The notes: generated by a model not told the origin, from the sequence alone. A stretch of 64,000 nt of DNA from Amycolatopsis sp. QT-25 (GCF_029369745.1 NZ_CP120210.1:7130001-7194000), one strand, 5' to 3'. Counted from the stretch's first letter, positions 16,169-26,688 are shown. Translations and numbers: made by a program.

Positions 16169-17149
16169 ATGGTCCGCGTGACCACGACAACTCCCGGCGT
16201 CCGGCTGTTGCCGAACGCCATCACGGTGCTCGCCCTGTGCGCCGGTCTGTCGTCGGTGCAGTTCGCGCTGATCGGCAATTACCCGATGGCGATCGCGTCG
16301 ATCGGGATCGCCGCGGTGCTCGACAGTCTCGACGGCCGGATCGCGCGGCTGCTGGACGCGACGTCGAAGATGGGGCAGGAGCTCGACTCGCTGTCCGACG
16401 GCATCTCGTTCGGTGTCGCACCCGCGCTGGTGCTGTACGTGTGGCACGCCGAAGGCGAGCGGATCGGCTGGGTGGCGTCGCTGATCTTCGCGGTCTGCAT
16501 GATCCTGCGGCTGGCCCGGTTCAACACGCTGATCGAGGACACCGAGCAGCCGCCGTACGCGGGTGAGTTCTTCGTCGGTGTGCCCGCGCCCGCCGGTGGT
16601 CTGCTGGCGATGCTGCCGCTGATCCTGGAGCTGCAGTTCGGGCAGGGCTGGTGGTCGCACCAGTACACGGTGTGGGTGTGGACGATCGCCGTGGCCGCGC
16701 TGCTGATCAGCCGGATCCCGACGCTTTCGCTGAAGACGGTGAAGGCGCCGCCGAAGGCGATCGCGCCGCTGCTGGTCGGCGTGGGCCTGCTGGCCGCCGC
16801 GATCATCCAGTTCCCGCTGGTGGCGCTGGCGATCGCGCTGATCCTGTACCTGGCGCACATCCCGTACTCGATGTACCGGCAACGCTGGCTGGCGAAGCAT
16901 CCGGAGGCGTGGATGGCGCCACCGAGGGAACGGCGCGCGATCCGGCGCTCTTCGAGCCGCCGCCGTCTGGGCCTGCGCCGCCCGCCGCTGCGGCGCGTGG
17001 TGGCCGGGGCCGCGCAGCGCGTCCGGCTCCAGCGAGGCGAACAGCACGTCGCCCGCGCTCCGCGCACCATCAGCACCGACAAGGATCGCGACAACGGCCG
17101 AGGCCCACGGCGCCGCTCGTGGCGCCGGATCGGCCTCCGGAAGCGCTGA
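16169..17149 (+). CDS. pssA: CDP-diacylglycerol-serine O-phosphatidyltransferase
   Basis: Integral membrane enzyme making phosphatidylserine. The CDP-alcohol phosphotransferase motif is intact: DGRIAR, then GQELDSLSD. About six membrane helices occupy residues 10-245. The last 80 residues are extremely Arg-rich (for example RRSSSRRRLGLRRPPLRR), longer and more basic than the family needs. This may be a lipid-binding tail or reading into non-functional sequence. It follows psd at 3 nt. Confidence 0.92.
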   Translation: MVRVTTTTPGVRLLPNAITVLALCAGLSSVQFALIGNYPMAIASIGIAAVLDSLDGRIARLLDATSKMGQELDSLSDGISFGVAPALVLYVWHAEGERIGWVASLIFAVCMILRLARFNTLIEDTEQPPYAGEFFVGVPAPAGGLLAMLPLILELQFGQGWWSHQYTVWVWTIAVAALLISRIPTLSLKTVKAPPKAIAPLLVGVGLLAAAIIQFPLVALAIALILYLAHIPYSMYRQRWLAKHPEAWMAPPRERRAIRRSSSRRRLGLRRPPLRRVVAGAAQRVRLQRGEQHVARAPRTISTDKDRDNGRGPRRRSWRRIGLRKR

Positions 17150-17253
17150 TCCGCGCCACCCCAGCCCCCCACCCGTCCCTGGGGGACGGCCCCGCGCCCA
17201 GCGTATCGGTGCCCCCGGACGGGAAGGGGGGAAACGGCAGCCGGAGGCGGTAG

Positions 17254-17283
17254 TTGTCCACAAGTGGGTGAGTCTGTGGACAA
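17254..17283. promoter_or_regulatory. Inverted pair of DnaA boxes
   Basis: TTGTCCACA at 17254-17262 on the plus strand and the same word on the minus strand at 17275-17283, separated by 12 nt; the arms extend to 10 bp with the flanking G/C. TTGTCCACA is the preferred DnaA box of Streptomyces. The site lies 105 nt after pssA and 143 nt before the AAA ATPase gene. Binding is inferred. Confidence 0.6.
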
Positions 17284-17293
17284 CTCGGTCGAG

Positions 17294-17348
17294 GTACATG
17301 AAGGCCCCCTTCCTTGCGTCTGGCGCAAGGAAGGGGGCCTTCATGTAC
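17294..17348. terminator. Perfect 25-bp hairpin (ATGAAGG family)
   Basis: Arms 17294-17318 and 17324-17348 (outer end GTACATGAAGGCCCCCTTCC) pair without mismatch around a 5-nt loop. It stands 145 nt after pssA and 78 nt before the next co-directional gene, so it can end psd-pssA transcription. It is the only ATGAAGG-family copy between co-directional genes. Confidence 0.82.
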
Positions 17349-17425
17349 TCGAAGACGGACGCGGAGACGGACGCCGTCGGCGCGCGGCATCGGCTGGGCG
17401 GCGCGCGGCTGGATAGGGTGACGGG

Positions 17426-19705
17426 GTGAGCGCACCCCAGATCACGCTGACCGTCCGGCACACCCCGTCCGCCCTGGACTCCCGCCGCGGCGTCGTCCGG
17501 CTGCACCCCGAAGTCCTCGACGCGCTCGGCCTGATGGCGTGGGACGCCGTCCGCGTCACCGGCGCCCGCGTCAGCTCGGCGCTGGCCGCCCCGTCGGACG
17601 CCGAGGGGATTCCGGGCGTGATCCTCCTCGACGACGTCACGATGTCGAACCTCGGCGTGACCGAGGGAGCGGAAGTGGTCGTGGCGCCGGCGGAGGTGTC
17701 GGCCGCGAAGACGGTCACCGTGTCGGGTTCGAAGATGGCGAGCGTCTCGCTCTCCCCGCACACCTTGAGGCTCGCTCTGATCGGCAAGATCCTCACCGTC
17801 GGCGACGCCGTTTCCCTCCTCCCCCAGGATCTCGCGCCCGCGCCGGGCTCCGACGTCTCCGCGGTCCGCGGCCAGCTTTCCCGCGCCATCGGCATGACGT
17901 GGACGAACGAACTGCTCACCGTCACCGCCACCGAGCCGCTGGGACCGGTCGCCGTCGGACCGTCCACTGTGGTCAGCTGGCGCGACGGCGCCCGCACCGG
18001 CGAGGCCGCGCCCGACGCCGCCCCGGCCCGTGCCGGCACGACGCTGGTGCGCAGCAAGCCCGCCACGCCACACGAGGATTTCATCGACGCCGAGATCGTC
18101 GAAGACGAACGGGTCGAGGAAGTGGCCGGGGAGTCCGTGCCTCCCCTGTCGGATCTCGCCGGCTCCGAATCGGCCGCGCGTAAACTCGCCGAATGGTTCG
18201 ACCTGGCCTTCCACCGGCCGGAACTGCTGGCGAAACTCGGGACGTCGGCGCATCTCGGGGTCCTGCTTTCCGGGCCGGAAGGCGTCGGGAAGGCGACGCT
18301 GGTCCGCGCCGTGGCGCAGGCCGAGAAGGTGCGGGTGGTGTCGCTCGCGGCGCCGAGCATCGCCGTCCTCGATCCGAACGTGGCCGCCGCGCGGCTGCGT
18401 GAGGCGATCGAACGGGCCACCCGCGACGAAGACCCCGCCGTCCTGCTGATCACCGACATCGACGCGCTGCTGCCCGCGTCCCAGCCGCCGCCGCTCGCGA
18501 CGGTGGTCCTTGACGACCTGCGCAATGCTTTGCGCAACAAGGGTTTCGCGGTCATCGCCACCACCGGGCGGGCCGAGTCCGCCGATCCAAGGCTGCGGGC
18601 CGCGGACCTGCTCGACCGCGAGCTCGGCCTGCCGCTCCCGGACGCGAAGACCCGCACGGAACTGCTGCGCGTGCTCCTGCGCGAAGCCCCGCTGGAGTCC
18701 GGCGTCGACGTCGGCCCGATCGCCGAGCGCACGCCCGGCTTCGTCGCCGCGGACCTCGTCGCGCTCCGCCGCGACGCCGCCCTCCGCGCCGCGCTTCGAC
18801 AACGTGACGCCGACGAGCCGCGGATCTCCCAGCAGGACCTGCTCGACGCGCTCACCACCGTCCGCCCCATCTCGATGTCCACTTCGGACAATCTGGCCAC
18901 GGGCGGACTGACCCTCGACGACGTCGGCAACATGACCGACGTCAAGCAGTCGCTCACCGAGGCGGTGCTGTGGCCGCTGCGCTACCCGGACTCGTTCGCC
19001 CGTCTCGGCGTCGACCCGCCGCGCGGCGTGCTCCTGTACGGCCCGCCGGGTGGCGGGAAGACGTTCCTGGTCCGCGCGCTCGCGGGCACCGGCGCGCTGA
19101 ACGTCTTCGCGGTCAAGGGCGCCGAACTGATGGACAAATGGGTCGGCGAGTCCGAACGTGCGGTGCGGGAACTCTTCCGCCGCGCCGCCGAGGCCGCGCC
19201 GTCGCTGATCTTCCTCGACGAGATCGACGCGCTCGCCCCGCGCCGCGGCCAGTCGTCGGACTCGGGCGTGTCGGACCGGGTCGTCGCGGCCTTGCTGACC
19301 GAACTGGACGGGGTCGAGCCGATGCGCGAGGTCGTCGTCCTCGGTGCGACGAACCGGCCGGAGCTGGTCGACCCGGCCCTGCTGCGGCCGGGCAGACTGG
19401 AGCGCCGCGTCTACGTCCCGCCGCCGGACGCGCACGCGCGCGAGGCGATCCTGGCCGCCAGCGCCAAGAACACGCCGCTCGCGTCCGATGTGGACCTTGC
19501 GGCGTATGCGGCCACTTTGGACGGTTACTCGGCGGCGGACTGCGCGGCGCTGATCCGGGAGGCCGCGCTGACCGCGATGCGCGAGTCGCTGGAGGCCAAG
19601 GAGGTCACCGCCGCGCATTTGACGAGGGCGGCCGAAGCCGTCCGGCCGTCGCTCGACCCTGCCCAGCTCGCCGCGCTGGAGGCGTACGCGCAGAACCAGG
19701 CCTGA
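17426..19705 (+). CDS. CDC48/VAT-type AAA ATPase with two ATPase modules
   Basis: 759 residues. An N-terminal double-psi barrel/CDC48-N-like part (LTVRHTPSALDSRRGVVRL onward, residues 1-200) precedes two AAA modules. D1 (about 240-460) has a changed P-loop GPEGVGKAT near residue 282 and LLITDIDALLP where the catalytic Glu should be, so it probably binds but barely hydrolyses ATP. D2 (about 490-740) is canonical: GPPGGGKTF near 538, LIFLDEIDAL, GATNRPELVDPALLRPGRLE. This is the actinobacterial Cdc48-like protein, thought to unfold proteins. GTG 17426 start; a hairpin follows the stop. Confidence 0.9.
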   Translation: MSAPQITLTVRHTPSALDSRRGVVRLHPEVLDALGLMAWDAVRVTGARVSSALAAPSDAEGIPGVILLDDVTMSNLGVTEGAEVVVAPAEVSAAKTVTVSGSKMASVSLSPHTLRLALIGKILTVGDAVSLLPQDLAPAPGSDVSAVRGQLSRAIGMTWTNELLTVTATEPLGPVAVGPSTVVSWRDGARTGEAAPDAAPARAGTTLVRSKPATPHEDFIDAEIVEDERVEEVAGESVPPLSDLAGSESAARKLAEWFDLAFHRPELLAKLGTSAHLGVLLSGPEGVGKATLVRAVAQAEKVRVVSLAAPSIAVLDPNVAAARLREAIERATRDEDPAVLLITDIDALLPASQPPPLATVVLDDLRNALRNKGFAVIATTGRAESADPRLRAADLLDRELGLPLPDAKTRTELLRVLLREAPLESGVDVGPIAERTPGFVAADLVALRRDAALRAALRQRDADEPRISQQDLLDALTTVRPISMSTSDNLATGGLTLDDVGNMTDVKQSLTEAVLWPLRYPDSFARLGVDPPRGVLLYGPPGGGKTFLVRALAGTGALNVFAVKGAELMDKWVGESERAVRELFRRAAEAAPSLIFLDEIDALAPRRGQSSDSGVSDRVVAALLTELDGVEPMREVVVLGATNRPELVDPALLRPGRLERRVYVPPPDAHAREAILAASAKNTPLASDVDLAAYAATLDGYSAADCAALIREAALTAMRESLEAKEVTAAHLTRAAEAVRPSLDPAQLAALEAYAQNQA

Positions 19706-19755
19706 GTACGGAAAGGGCCCTCTTCCCCGTGCGGGAGAGGGCCCTTTCCGTACTC
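19704..19755. terminator. Hairpin terminator between convergent genes
   Basis: GAGTACGGAAAGGGCCCTC (from 19704, overlapping the ATPase stop codon) pairs with the mirror strand ending at 19755, about 23 bp with a single bulge. It closes 2 nt before the stop of the convergent LytR_C gene, so it serves both strands. The sequence resembles but does not match the ATGAAGG family. Confidence 0.8.
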
Positions 19756-19756
19756 G

Positions 19757-20419
19757 CTAGGAGCCGTCTTTGTCGTTGGTCTCGTAGTCCTTGGTGAGGA
19801 TGACGATCACGCCGGGGCCGATGTTCTCGATCTCCTTGAACCTGGGCTCGGCGCGGAAACCGAACTCCAGCGCCAGCGCCTTCGCGGCCGCTTCCTCGTC
19901 GGTGCCCGGGCGGTAGTAGACCACGGTCTCGGGCAGCCTGCCCTGATAGCCCTTGACCTCGGAGACGTTCCAGCCGGAGGCACGGAAGTCCTTCGCGGCC
20001 TGCTCACCGAGTCCTTGGATCGTGCTGTTGTTGTAGACCCGCACGGTCACCCACTTGTGGGATGCCTGCTGATCGCCACCGGGCTGCCCCGGACCGGGCT
20101 GACCCGGCTGACCCGGTTGCCCTGGCTGACCGGTCTGCCCTGGTTGGCCCGCCGGCGGCGCGGAGCTCGCGGGCGCGCTCGACGGCGGGGCCGAGGAGGC
20201 GGGCGGCGTGCCGGCCGGAGGTGAACCCGGCGCCGGAGACGAGGGCGGGGTCGCCCCGTCCGAGGTGGTGGGCGTGGCGCCGGGCGGCGTGGCGATGTCC
20301 GAATCACCGCCGCCGCCGGTCAAGGTGATTCCGCCGATCACGGCGGCGATCACGGCGACACCGACCAAGGCCAGTCCGGCGGCCTTCATCGGCCGGGACA
20401 GCCCCGAAAAAAGACTCAT
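19757..20419 (-). CDS. Membrane protein with LytR C-terminal domain
   Basis: 220 residues: short cytoplasmic part, one membrane helix (AAGLALVGVAVIAAVIGGIT), a 90-residue Pro/Ser/Gly linker with GQPGQPGQ repeats, then a LytR_C domain (VTVRVYNNSTIQGLGEQAA, TVVYYRPGTDEEAA). The LytR_C domain without the LCP catalytic domain is common in actinobacterial envelope proteins. ATG 20419 overlaps the upstream DUF3263 stop in an ATGA, so the pair is translationally coupled. Confidence 0.88.
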   Translation of the reverse strand: MSLFSGLSRPMKAAGLALVGVAVIAAVIGGITLTGGGGDSDIATPPGATPTTSDGATPPSSPAPGSPPAGTPPASSAPPSSAPASSAPPAGQPGQTGQPGQPGQPGQPGPGQPGGDQQASHKWVTVRVYNNSTIQGLGEQAAKDFRASGWNVSEVKGYQGRLPETVVYYRPGTDEEAAAKALALEFGFRAEPRFKEIENIGPGVIVILTKDYETNDKDGS

Positions 20420-20727
20420 GAGAGATCGATCCCCAGTCGCCGGGCCGCGCGATTGCGCTGCCGGGCCGCTCGCGTCTTTCGCAGGCGCTTCACCAGCATC
20501 GGGTCGGCCTGCATGGCTTCGGTCTTCTCGAGCAGCCGGTTCAGCAACTGGTAATAGCGCGTCGACGACATAGAGAAGCGTTCGCGGATCGCCTGTTCCT
20601 TCGCGCCGGCGTATCTCCACCACTGACGTTCGAACGCGAGCATGTCCAGCTCGCGTTCGCTGAGGCCGTCCACGGTCTCCGACGGGGACGGCTGGTCGGG
20701 CTCAGCCATCGACTCCGCGGCGTCCAT
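20416..20727 (-). CDS. DUF3263 protein
   Basis: About 103 residues from ATG 20727 (MDAAESMAEP), which follows GAGGAG by 4 nt; ATG 20796 (MAPRKDKPVV) would add 23 residues but has no clear ribosome binding site. The domain is GLSERELDMLAFERQWWRYAGAKEQAI, continuing RYYQLLNRLLE, a helix-turn-helix-like actinobacterial family of unknown role. Across actinobacteria it sits with a LytR_C gene and peptide deformylase, as here. Confidence 0.85.
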   Translation of the reverse strand: MDAAESMAEPDQPSPSETVDGLSERELDMLAFERQWWRYAGAKEQAIRERFSMSSTRYYQLLNRLLEKTEAMQADPMLVKRLRKTRAARQRNRAARRLGIDLS

Positions 20728-20885
20728 CCGACTCCTCGCAATCAGGTCAGTGCTCGGCGGGCGTGAAACCACAGGCTTGTCTTTCCGCGGCGCCATTAGA
20801 CCACGGATGCGGCGCACGGCCTCGCTAACGACGTCGGCGCGTCACGGGTAAGGGTCTACCAGAAGGGTCCGACTAAACTGCGCGC

Positions 20886-21458
20886 GTGACCGTCCATCCC
20901 ATCGTCATCGCCGGCGAGCCAGTGCTGCACAACCCGACTCGGGAGATCACCGAGTTCGACGACAAGCTGCGCGTCCTCGTCGACGACATGTTCGAGACCA
21001 TGTACGCCGCCGAAGGGGTGGGCCTCGCGGCCAACCAGATAGGCCTCGACCTGCGCGTGTTCGTCTACGACTGCCCCGACGACGAGGGCACGCGCCACAA
21101 GGGCGTCGTGGTGAACCCGAAGCTCGAGACGTCGGAGATCCCGGAGACGATGCCGGATCCGGACGACGACTGGGAAGGCTGCCTGTCGGCACCCGGGGAG
21201 TCGTACCCGACCGGCCGCGCCTCGTGGGCGAAGGTCACCGGCTCCGACGTCGACGGTAGTCCGATCGAGGTCGAAGGAACCGGTTACTTCGCGCGCTGCC
21301 TGCAGCACGAGACCGACCACCTGGACGGCTTCCTCTACCTCGACCGGCTGGTCGGCCGCCACGCTCGGGCGGCGAAGAAAATGCTCAAATCGAACAAATG
21401 GGGCGTTCCGGGCAACTCGTGGCTGCCTGAGGCGCGGCCCGAGGCTGCCGACGACTGA
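20886..21458 (+). CDS. def: Peptide deformylase
   Basis: Fe/Zn hydrolase removing the N-formyl group from nascent proteins; 190 residues. All three motifs are intact: GVGLAANQ, EGCLSAPGE and QHETDHLDG. The insertion PETMPDPDDDWEG before motif 2 is typical of mycobacterial-type Def. Start GTG 20886; no strong ribosome binding site is seen and the mRNA may be nearly leaderless. A 26-bp perfect hairpin separates it from the convergent glucoamylase gene. Confidence 0.95.
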   Translation: MTVHPIVIAGEPVLHNPTREITEFDDKLRVLVDDMFETMYAAEGVGLAANQIGLDLRVFVYDCPDDEGTRHKGVVVNPKLETSEIPETMPDPDDDWEGCLSAPGESYPTGRASWAKVTGSDVDGSPIEVEGTGYFARCLQHETDHLDGFLYLDRLVGRHARAAKKMLKSNKWGVPGNSWLPEARPEAADD

Positions 21459-21501
21459 GCCCCTCCAGAGCGGAACGAACCTGCTCGAACCCGCCCCACG
21501 C

Positions 21502-21554
21502 GCAATGAAGGAGCCTTTCCTTGCAAATTTTGCAAGGAAAGGCTCCTTCATTGC
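21502..21554. terminator. Perfect 26-bp hairpin between convergent genes (ATGAAGG family)
   Basis: Arms 21502-21527 and 21529-21554 (outer end GCAATGAAGGAGCCTTTCC) pair perfectly with a single unpaired base at the centre. It lies 43 nt after def and 16 nt before the stop of the convergent GH15 gene. Confidence 0.85.
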
Positions 21555-21569
21555 ACTAGCGAGCCGCCG

Positions 21570-23738
21570 TCAGCAGCCCAGGAAGTGGCATCGCACCACC
21601 CGCGGCTGCTCGATCACCTTCCCGGCCTGCACCGACCACGCCAGCCGCAGGTACTGGGCGTGCGTCCAGGCCAGCGGAGTCGCGGACGCGGTCGGGGTGC
21701 CCGCCGGGAAGCCGGGCTGTCCCGAAGGCGCGTTCTCGTCCCAGACCTGCTCCGGCATCGTGTCCCCGGAGCTGCTGACACGCCCCAGGTCGCGAAGGCG
21801 CTTCGCGGCTGTACCGCGGTCACCGGCGGCGAGGTCGTACTCACCGCGTTCACCTGCGAGCAGCGGCCACAGTCGCCCGAAGGTGGTCCGGCTTTCGGCC
21901 GGGAACGTGTAGTCCCACGGCGCCCCGTCGGCCTTCTCGCCGTAGCCGTCCTTCGTGTATCGGTGCCAGAACTGACCCGTCGGAGTGGTGAAGGCGATGT
22001 CCGCGTCGGTGACCTCGATGCTGTTTTCGATCACCGGATCGTCGGCGCGGTAGATGCCCAGCCGCACCAGTTCGAGGAAACCGGCGTCGGTCACGGCACG
22101 CTGGTCCATGGTCACACTCGAATTGCCGAGGTTGTACTTCGTGCCGTTGTTCGCGTTGCCGTCCTTGGTCAGCCGGACGAAGTACGGGTCCTTCGACAGC
22201 GGACCGTTCGTGGTCACCGTCCAGTGGGCCAGCTTCGCCTTGAACGCGTCGGCGGTGCCGAGGTAGCGCTTCGCGTCGGCGGCGGCGCCGTTCGCCTTGG
22301 CGATGTCCGCCGCGCAGACCAGTCCGGCGATCACCGCGGCGATCGTCGAAGGCGAGTAACCGTCCTGTTCCTCCCAGCGTTCCTGCTGGCTGTACGGCGA
22401 CGCGTGCCCGTTGTCCGCCTTGTAGGACAACAGGAATTCCGCCGCCTTGCGCACCCCACGCCAGGTCTTGGCGTCGGTACGGCCGAGCTGCTGGGCGAGC
22501 ACGATCGGCAGCGCGGTCTCGTCCAGCTGGATGGATTTCCAGTACGGCGTGCCGTCGACGTGGCTGTTCTGCGGCAGATGCCCGTCCGGCAGTTGCTGTG
22601 TCCCGAACATGTAGTCGACCGACCGGTTGGCCGCGTCGCGGTCGCCGGCGGCGAGGAGACCGGTCGCGATCTGGTAGAGGTCACGCGGCCAGACGAGGTG
22701 GTAGGTGCCCGACGGTGACCATTCCGGGTCGTTGTTCCCGAACCGCCACGGCATACTCGGTGACGCGATGAGCGCCCCCTGGTGGATCTTGTCCTCGCTC
22801 GCCGCGAGCATGAGCACGGACGCCTGGTAGAGGTCCCGTTCCTGCCTGGTCTTGAGCGACGACGGCGCGTCCTTCACCTGGCGGAGGTACTGCTTCCAGC
22901 CGCGGTCGTACGCGCGGGCGGCGTCGGCGAACCCGCGCCGTAGCGAAGCTTTCGCCGCGGCGAGCGCGTCAGCGTCCTTGGCGCCCATGCCGAGCGAAAG
23001 CGTGAAGTCCCGTGAGCGGACGCCGTCCGCGGACGTCTGCCCGGTGAGCAGCACGTTGCCCTTGGCCGCGGTCGCGTAGTCCTTGAGGGTGAAGGATTTC
23101 GTCAGCTGCGTGACGCCGTCGGAGGAACCGGCGTACCCCACGGACGTGCGCGAGAAAGCCGGTTCCGCGGCCAGTGCGGCCGCGGTCTTCGCGTCGGACG
23201 CGACCGCGTTCATTCCACCGGCGCGTGCGGAGTCGTCGGATCCTTCGTTCGTGAGATCAGGGTCCGCGACCGCGTACACCTGGTACGGGCGGCCGGTCAG
23301 CGAAACGAAATCGACGTCGATCAGCACACTCGTCCGTGCCGGGTCGGTGACGTAGGTCTTGCGGAGCTTCCAGCGGCGCTGGTCGTCGGTGATGGTCTGT
23401 TCGTAGGTGAGGCCGTCGGTACGCCGCACCCGCTGCGCCTTGGCGGAGGAATCGACGGTGGCGAAGCTCCTCCCGTCGGTGACGACGAGGTCGAGCGCGC
23501 GGACGCTCGGCGTGGACAGATCCGGGTAGTAGACCTCGGACATCCGGCCACCTTGCAGGGTGAACCAGACATTGCTCGCGCGTTCGCGGGCGGTGCCGAA
23601 CCCGGTCTTGTCCGCCGGGAGCCAGCTCGGATGGGCGCCGGGCGCACCGGGCGCCTCACCGCCCTGTGCCGCGGCCACCGCCGGGACCAGTCCCGCGATC
23701 AGCACGCCTGCCAATGCCGGAAGTATGAGTCTTCGCAT
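21570..23738 (-). CDS. Secreted GH15 glucoamylase/glucodextranase
   Basis: 722 residues with a signal peptide (MRRLILPALAGVLIAG, cut near AAAQGG). Start at ATG 23738 after GGGGTGG. An N-terminal beta-sandwich (residues 35-290, WFTLQGGRMSEVYYPDLSTP) precedes the (alpha/alpha)6 barrel. Barrel motifs are YHLVWPRDLYQIA, the general-acid region GYGEKADGAPWDYTFPAES with WPLLAGERGEY, and PEQVWDE for the base. The family releases glucose from non-reducing ends of alpha-glucans; this domain order suits glucodextranase-like bacterial enzymes. It ends with a Cys pair (CHFLGC). Monocistronic. Confidence 0.93.
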   Translation of the reverse strand: MRRLILPALAGVLIAGLVPAVAAAQGGEAPGAPGAHPSWLPADKTGFGTARERASNVWFTLQGGRMSEVYYPDLSTPSVRALDLVVTDGRSFATVDSSAKAQRVRRTDGLTYEQTITDDQRRWKLRKTYVTDPARTSVLIDVDFVSLTGRPYQVYAVADPDLTNEGSDDSARAGGMNAVASDAKTAAALAAEPAFSRTSVGYAGSSDGVTQLTKSFTLKDYATAAKGNVLLTGQTSADGVRSRDFTLSLGMGAKDADALAAAKASLRRGFADAARAYDRGWKQYLRQVKDAPSSLKTRQERDLYQASVLMLAASEDKIHQGALIASPSMPWRFGNNDPEWSPSGTYHLVWPRDLYQIATGLLAAGDRDAANRSVDYMFGTQQLPDGHLPQNSHVDGTPYWKSIQLDETALPIVLAQQLGRTDAKTWRGVRKAAEFLLSYKADNGHASPYSQQERWEEQDGYSPSTIAAVIAGLVCAADIAKANGAAADAKRYLGTADAFKAKLAHWTVTTNGPLSKDPYFVRLTKDGNANNGTKYNLGNSSVTMDQRAVTDAGFLELVRLGIYRADDPVIENSIEVTDADIAFTTPTGQFWHRYTKDGYGEKADGAPWDYTFPAESRTTFGRLWPLLAGERGEYDLAAGDRGTAAKRLRDLGRVSSSGDTMPEQVWDENAPSGQPGFPAGTPTASATPLAWTHAQYLRLAWSVQAGKVIEQPRVVRCHFLGC

Positions 23739-23850
23739 ATCCACCCCAGAATTCTGTAACAGTGCAGAACCTCCGGGATTCTTTCGTGAATCCCCCGCGC
23801 GCACATGCTCCAAACCGGTGAACTGCTAACGCTGTCGACATGTCGATCAC

Positions 23851-23912
23851 GCAAGGAGGTGACTGGTTGCGCTGGAGACATCCGCATGGACCGCAACCAG
23901 TCGCCTACTTGC
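23851..23912. repeat. Diverged GCAATTCG-family hairpin in a divergent intergenic region
   Basis: Arms 23851-23871 and 23892-23912 pair over 21 bp with two mismatches. The arm GCAAGGAGGTGACTGGTTGC differs from the family arm GCAAGCAGGTGACGAATTGC at only a few positions. Unlike its relatives it lies between divergent genes (GH15 and thiC), 76 nt before the TPP riboswitch, so it is not placed as a shared terminator. Confidence 0.65.
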
Positions 23913-23987
23913 GGCTTCTTCAGTGACCGATCCCCCGGAGGGTTGATTGTCCGAGCCCCGGCGTGGCATGGTCGGGACACAACCAAA

Positions 23988-24096
23988 CAACGCGGGAGCT
24001 CGCGCCATGGCGGGCTGAGAGGGCGGCTGGAGTCTTTCTAGGGGACCCGGCGCCGCCGACCGCATGAACCTGACCGGGTAATGCCGGCGTAGGGAG
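23988..24096 (+). promoter_or_regulatory. TPP (Thi-box) riboswitch upstream of thiC
   Basis: The conserved core is present: GGCTGAGAGGG at 24012-24022 and CATGAACCTGACCGGGTAATG at 24063-24083, closing with GCCGGCGTAGGGAG. The last strand AGGGAG (24091-24096) also serves as the thiC ribosome binding site, so ligand binding can mask it. This predicts translational control by thiamin pyrophosphate. Confidence 0.95.
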
Positions 24097-24105
24097 TGAA
24101 CGTCG

Positions 24106-25745
<1,640 letters not shown>

Positions 25746-25749
<4 letters not shown>

Positions 25750-26567
25750 CGGGAACTCCTCGGACCGCCCTCACCATCGCCGGATCGGATTCCGGCGGTG
25801 GTGCGGGCATCCAGGCCGATCTGCGCACCTTCTTCGCCAACGGGGTGCACGGGATGGTCGCGCTCACCGCGGTCACCGTGCAGAACTCGCTGGGAGTGCA
25901 GGGGTTCAGCGAGGTCCCGGTCGACGTCGTCACCGGGCAGATCAAGGCCGTCGCCACGGACATGGGCGTCGACGCGGCGAAGACCGGGATGCTCGCGACG
26001 GCCGAGATCATCAACGCCGTCGCGAAGACGCTCGACGAAGTCCACATCGGACGCTCGACGGACACGCCGTTCGTCGTGGATCCCGTGGCGGCTTCGATGA
26101 CCGGGCACGCGTTGCTGCGGGAGGAGGCTCTGGAGGCGATCCGCACCGAACTCTTCCCGCGGGCCACGCTGATCACGCCGAACCTGGACGAGGTGCGGCT
26201 GCTGACCGGCGTTCCCGTGACCGGGCCGTCGACTCAGCGCGAAGCAGCGGAAGCACTGCTGGAGTTCGGGTCCGAGTGGGTGCTGGTGAAGGGCGGGCAC
26301 CTCGACGCGGCTCAGGACTGCGTGGACCTGTTGTCCGACGGCGAATCCTGGGTGGAGCTGAGCGGGCCTCGGTTCGACACCCGGAACACCCACGGCGGCG
26401 GGGACACCATGGCTTCGGCGATCACGTCTTCGCTGGCGAAGGGGGCGGACGTGCCGACCGCCGTCGCCGAAGGGAAGCGGTTCATCGAGCGGTGTGTGGC
26501 GGAGTCGTATCCGCTGGGGGCCGGGGTGGGGCCGGTCTCCCCCTTCTGGTGCCTCGGTGAGGTCTGA
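25746..26567 (+). CDS. thiD: Hydroxymethylpyrimidine/phosphomethylpyrimidine kinase, copy 1
   Basis: Ribokinase-fold kinase making HMP-PP; 273 residues. It opens ALTIAGSDSGGGAGIQADL, with VQNSLGVQG and PNLDEVRLL. The anion-hole motif reads NTHGGGDTMASAI, with Asp where well-studied ThiD enzymes have Cys (GTGC). GTG 25746 overlaps the thiC stop (GTGA), so it is co-translated with thiC under the TPP riboswitch. Confidence 0.93.
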
Positions 26568-26688
26568 AACGGGCGTACGGGGCCACCGAACCGGACGAGA
26601 TCGGTCTCCTGGCGTCGACCGGCCCGCCCGAAAAGGGTGAAGCGCGCATCCACCTGACCCGTCGAGAACGCACGTGGAAAATGAACCC

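Noticed and set aside
15266..19618. A 1,450-codon open frame on the minus strand
   Set aside because: It runs opposite psd, pssA and the AAA ATPase, is Arg/Gly/Asp-biased low-complexity sequence without any domain, and is an artefact of high GC in the third codon position.
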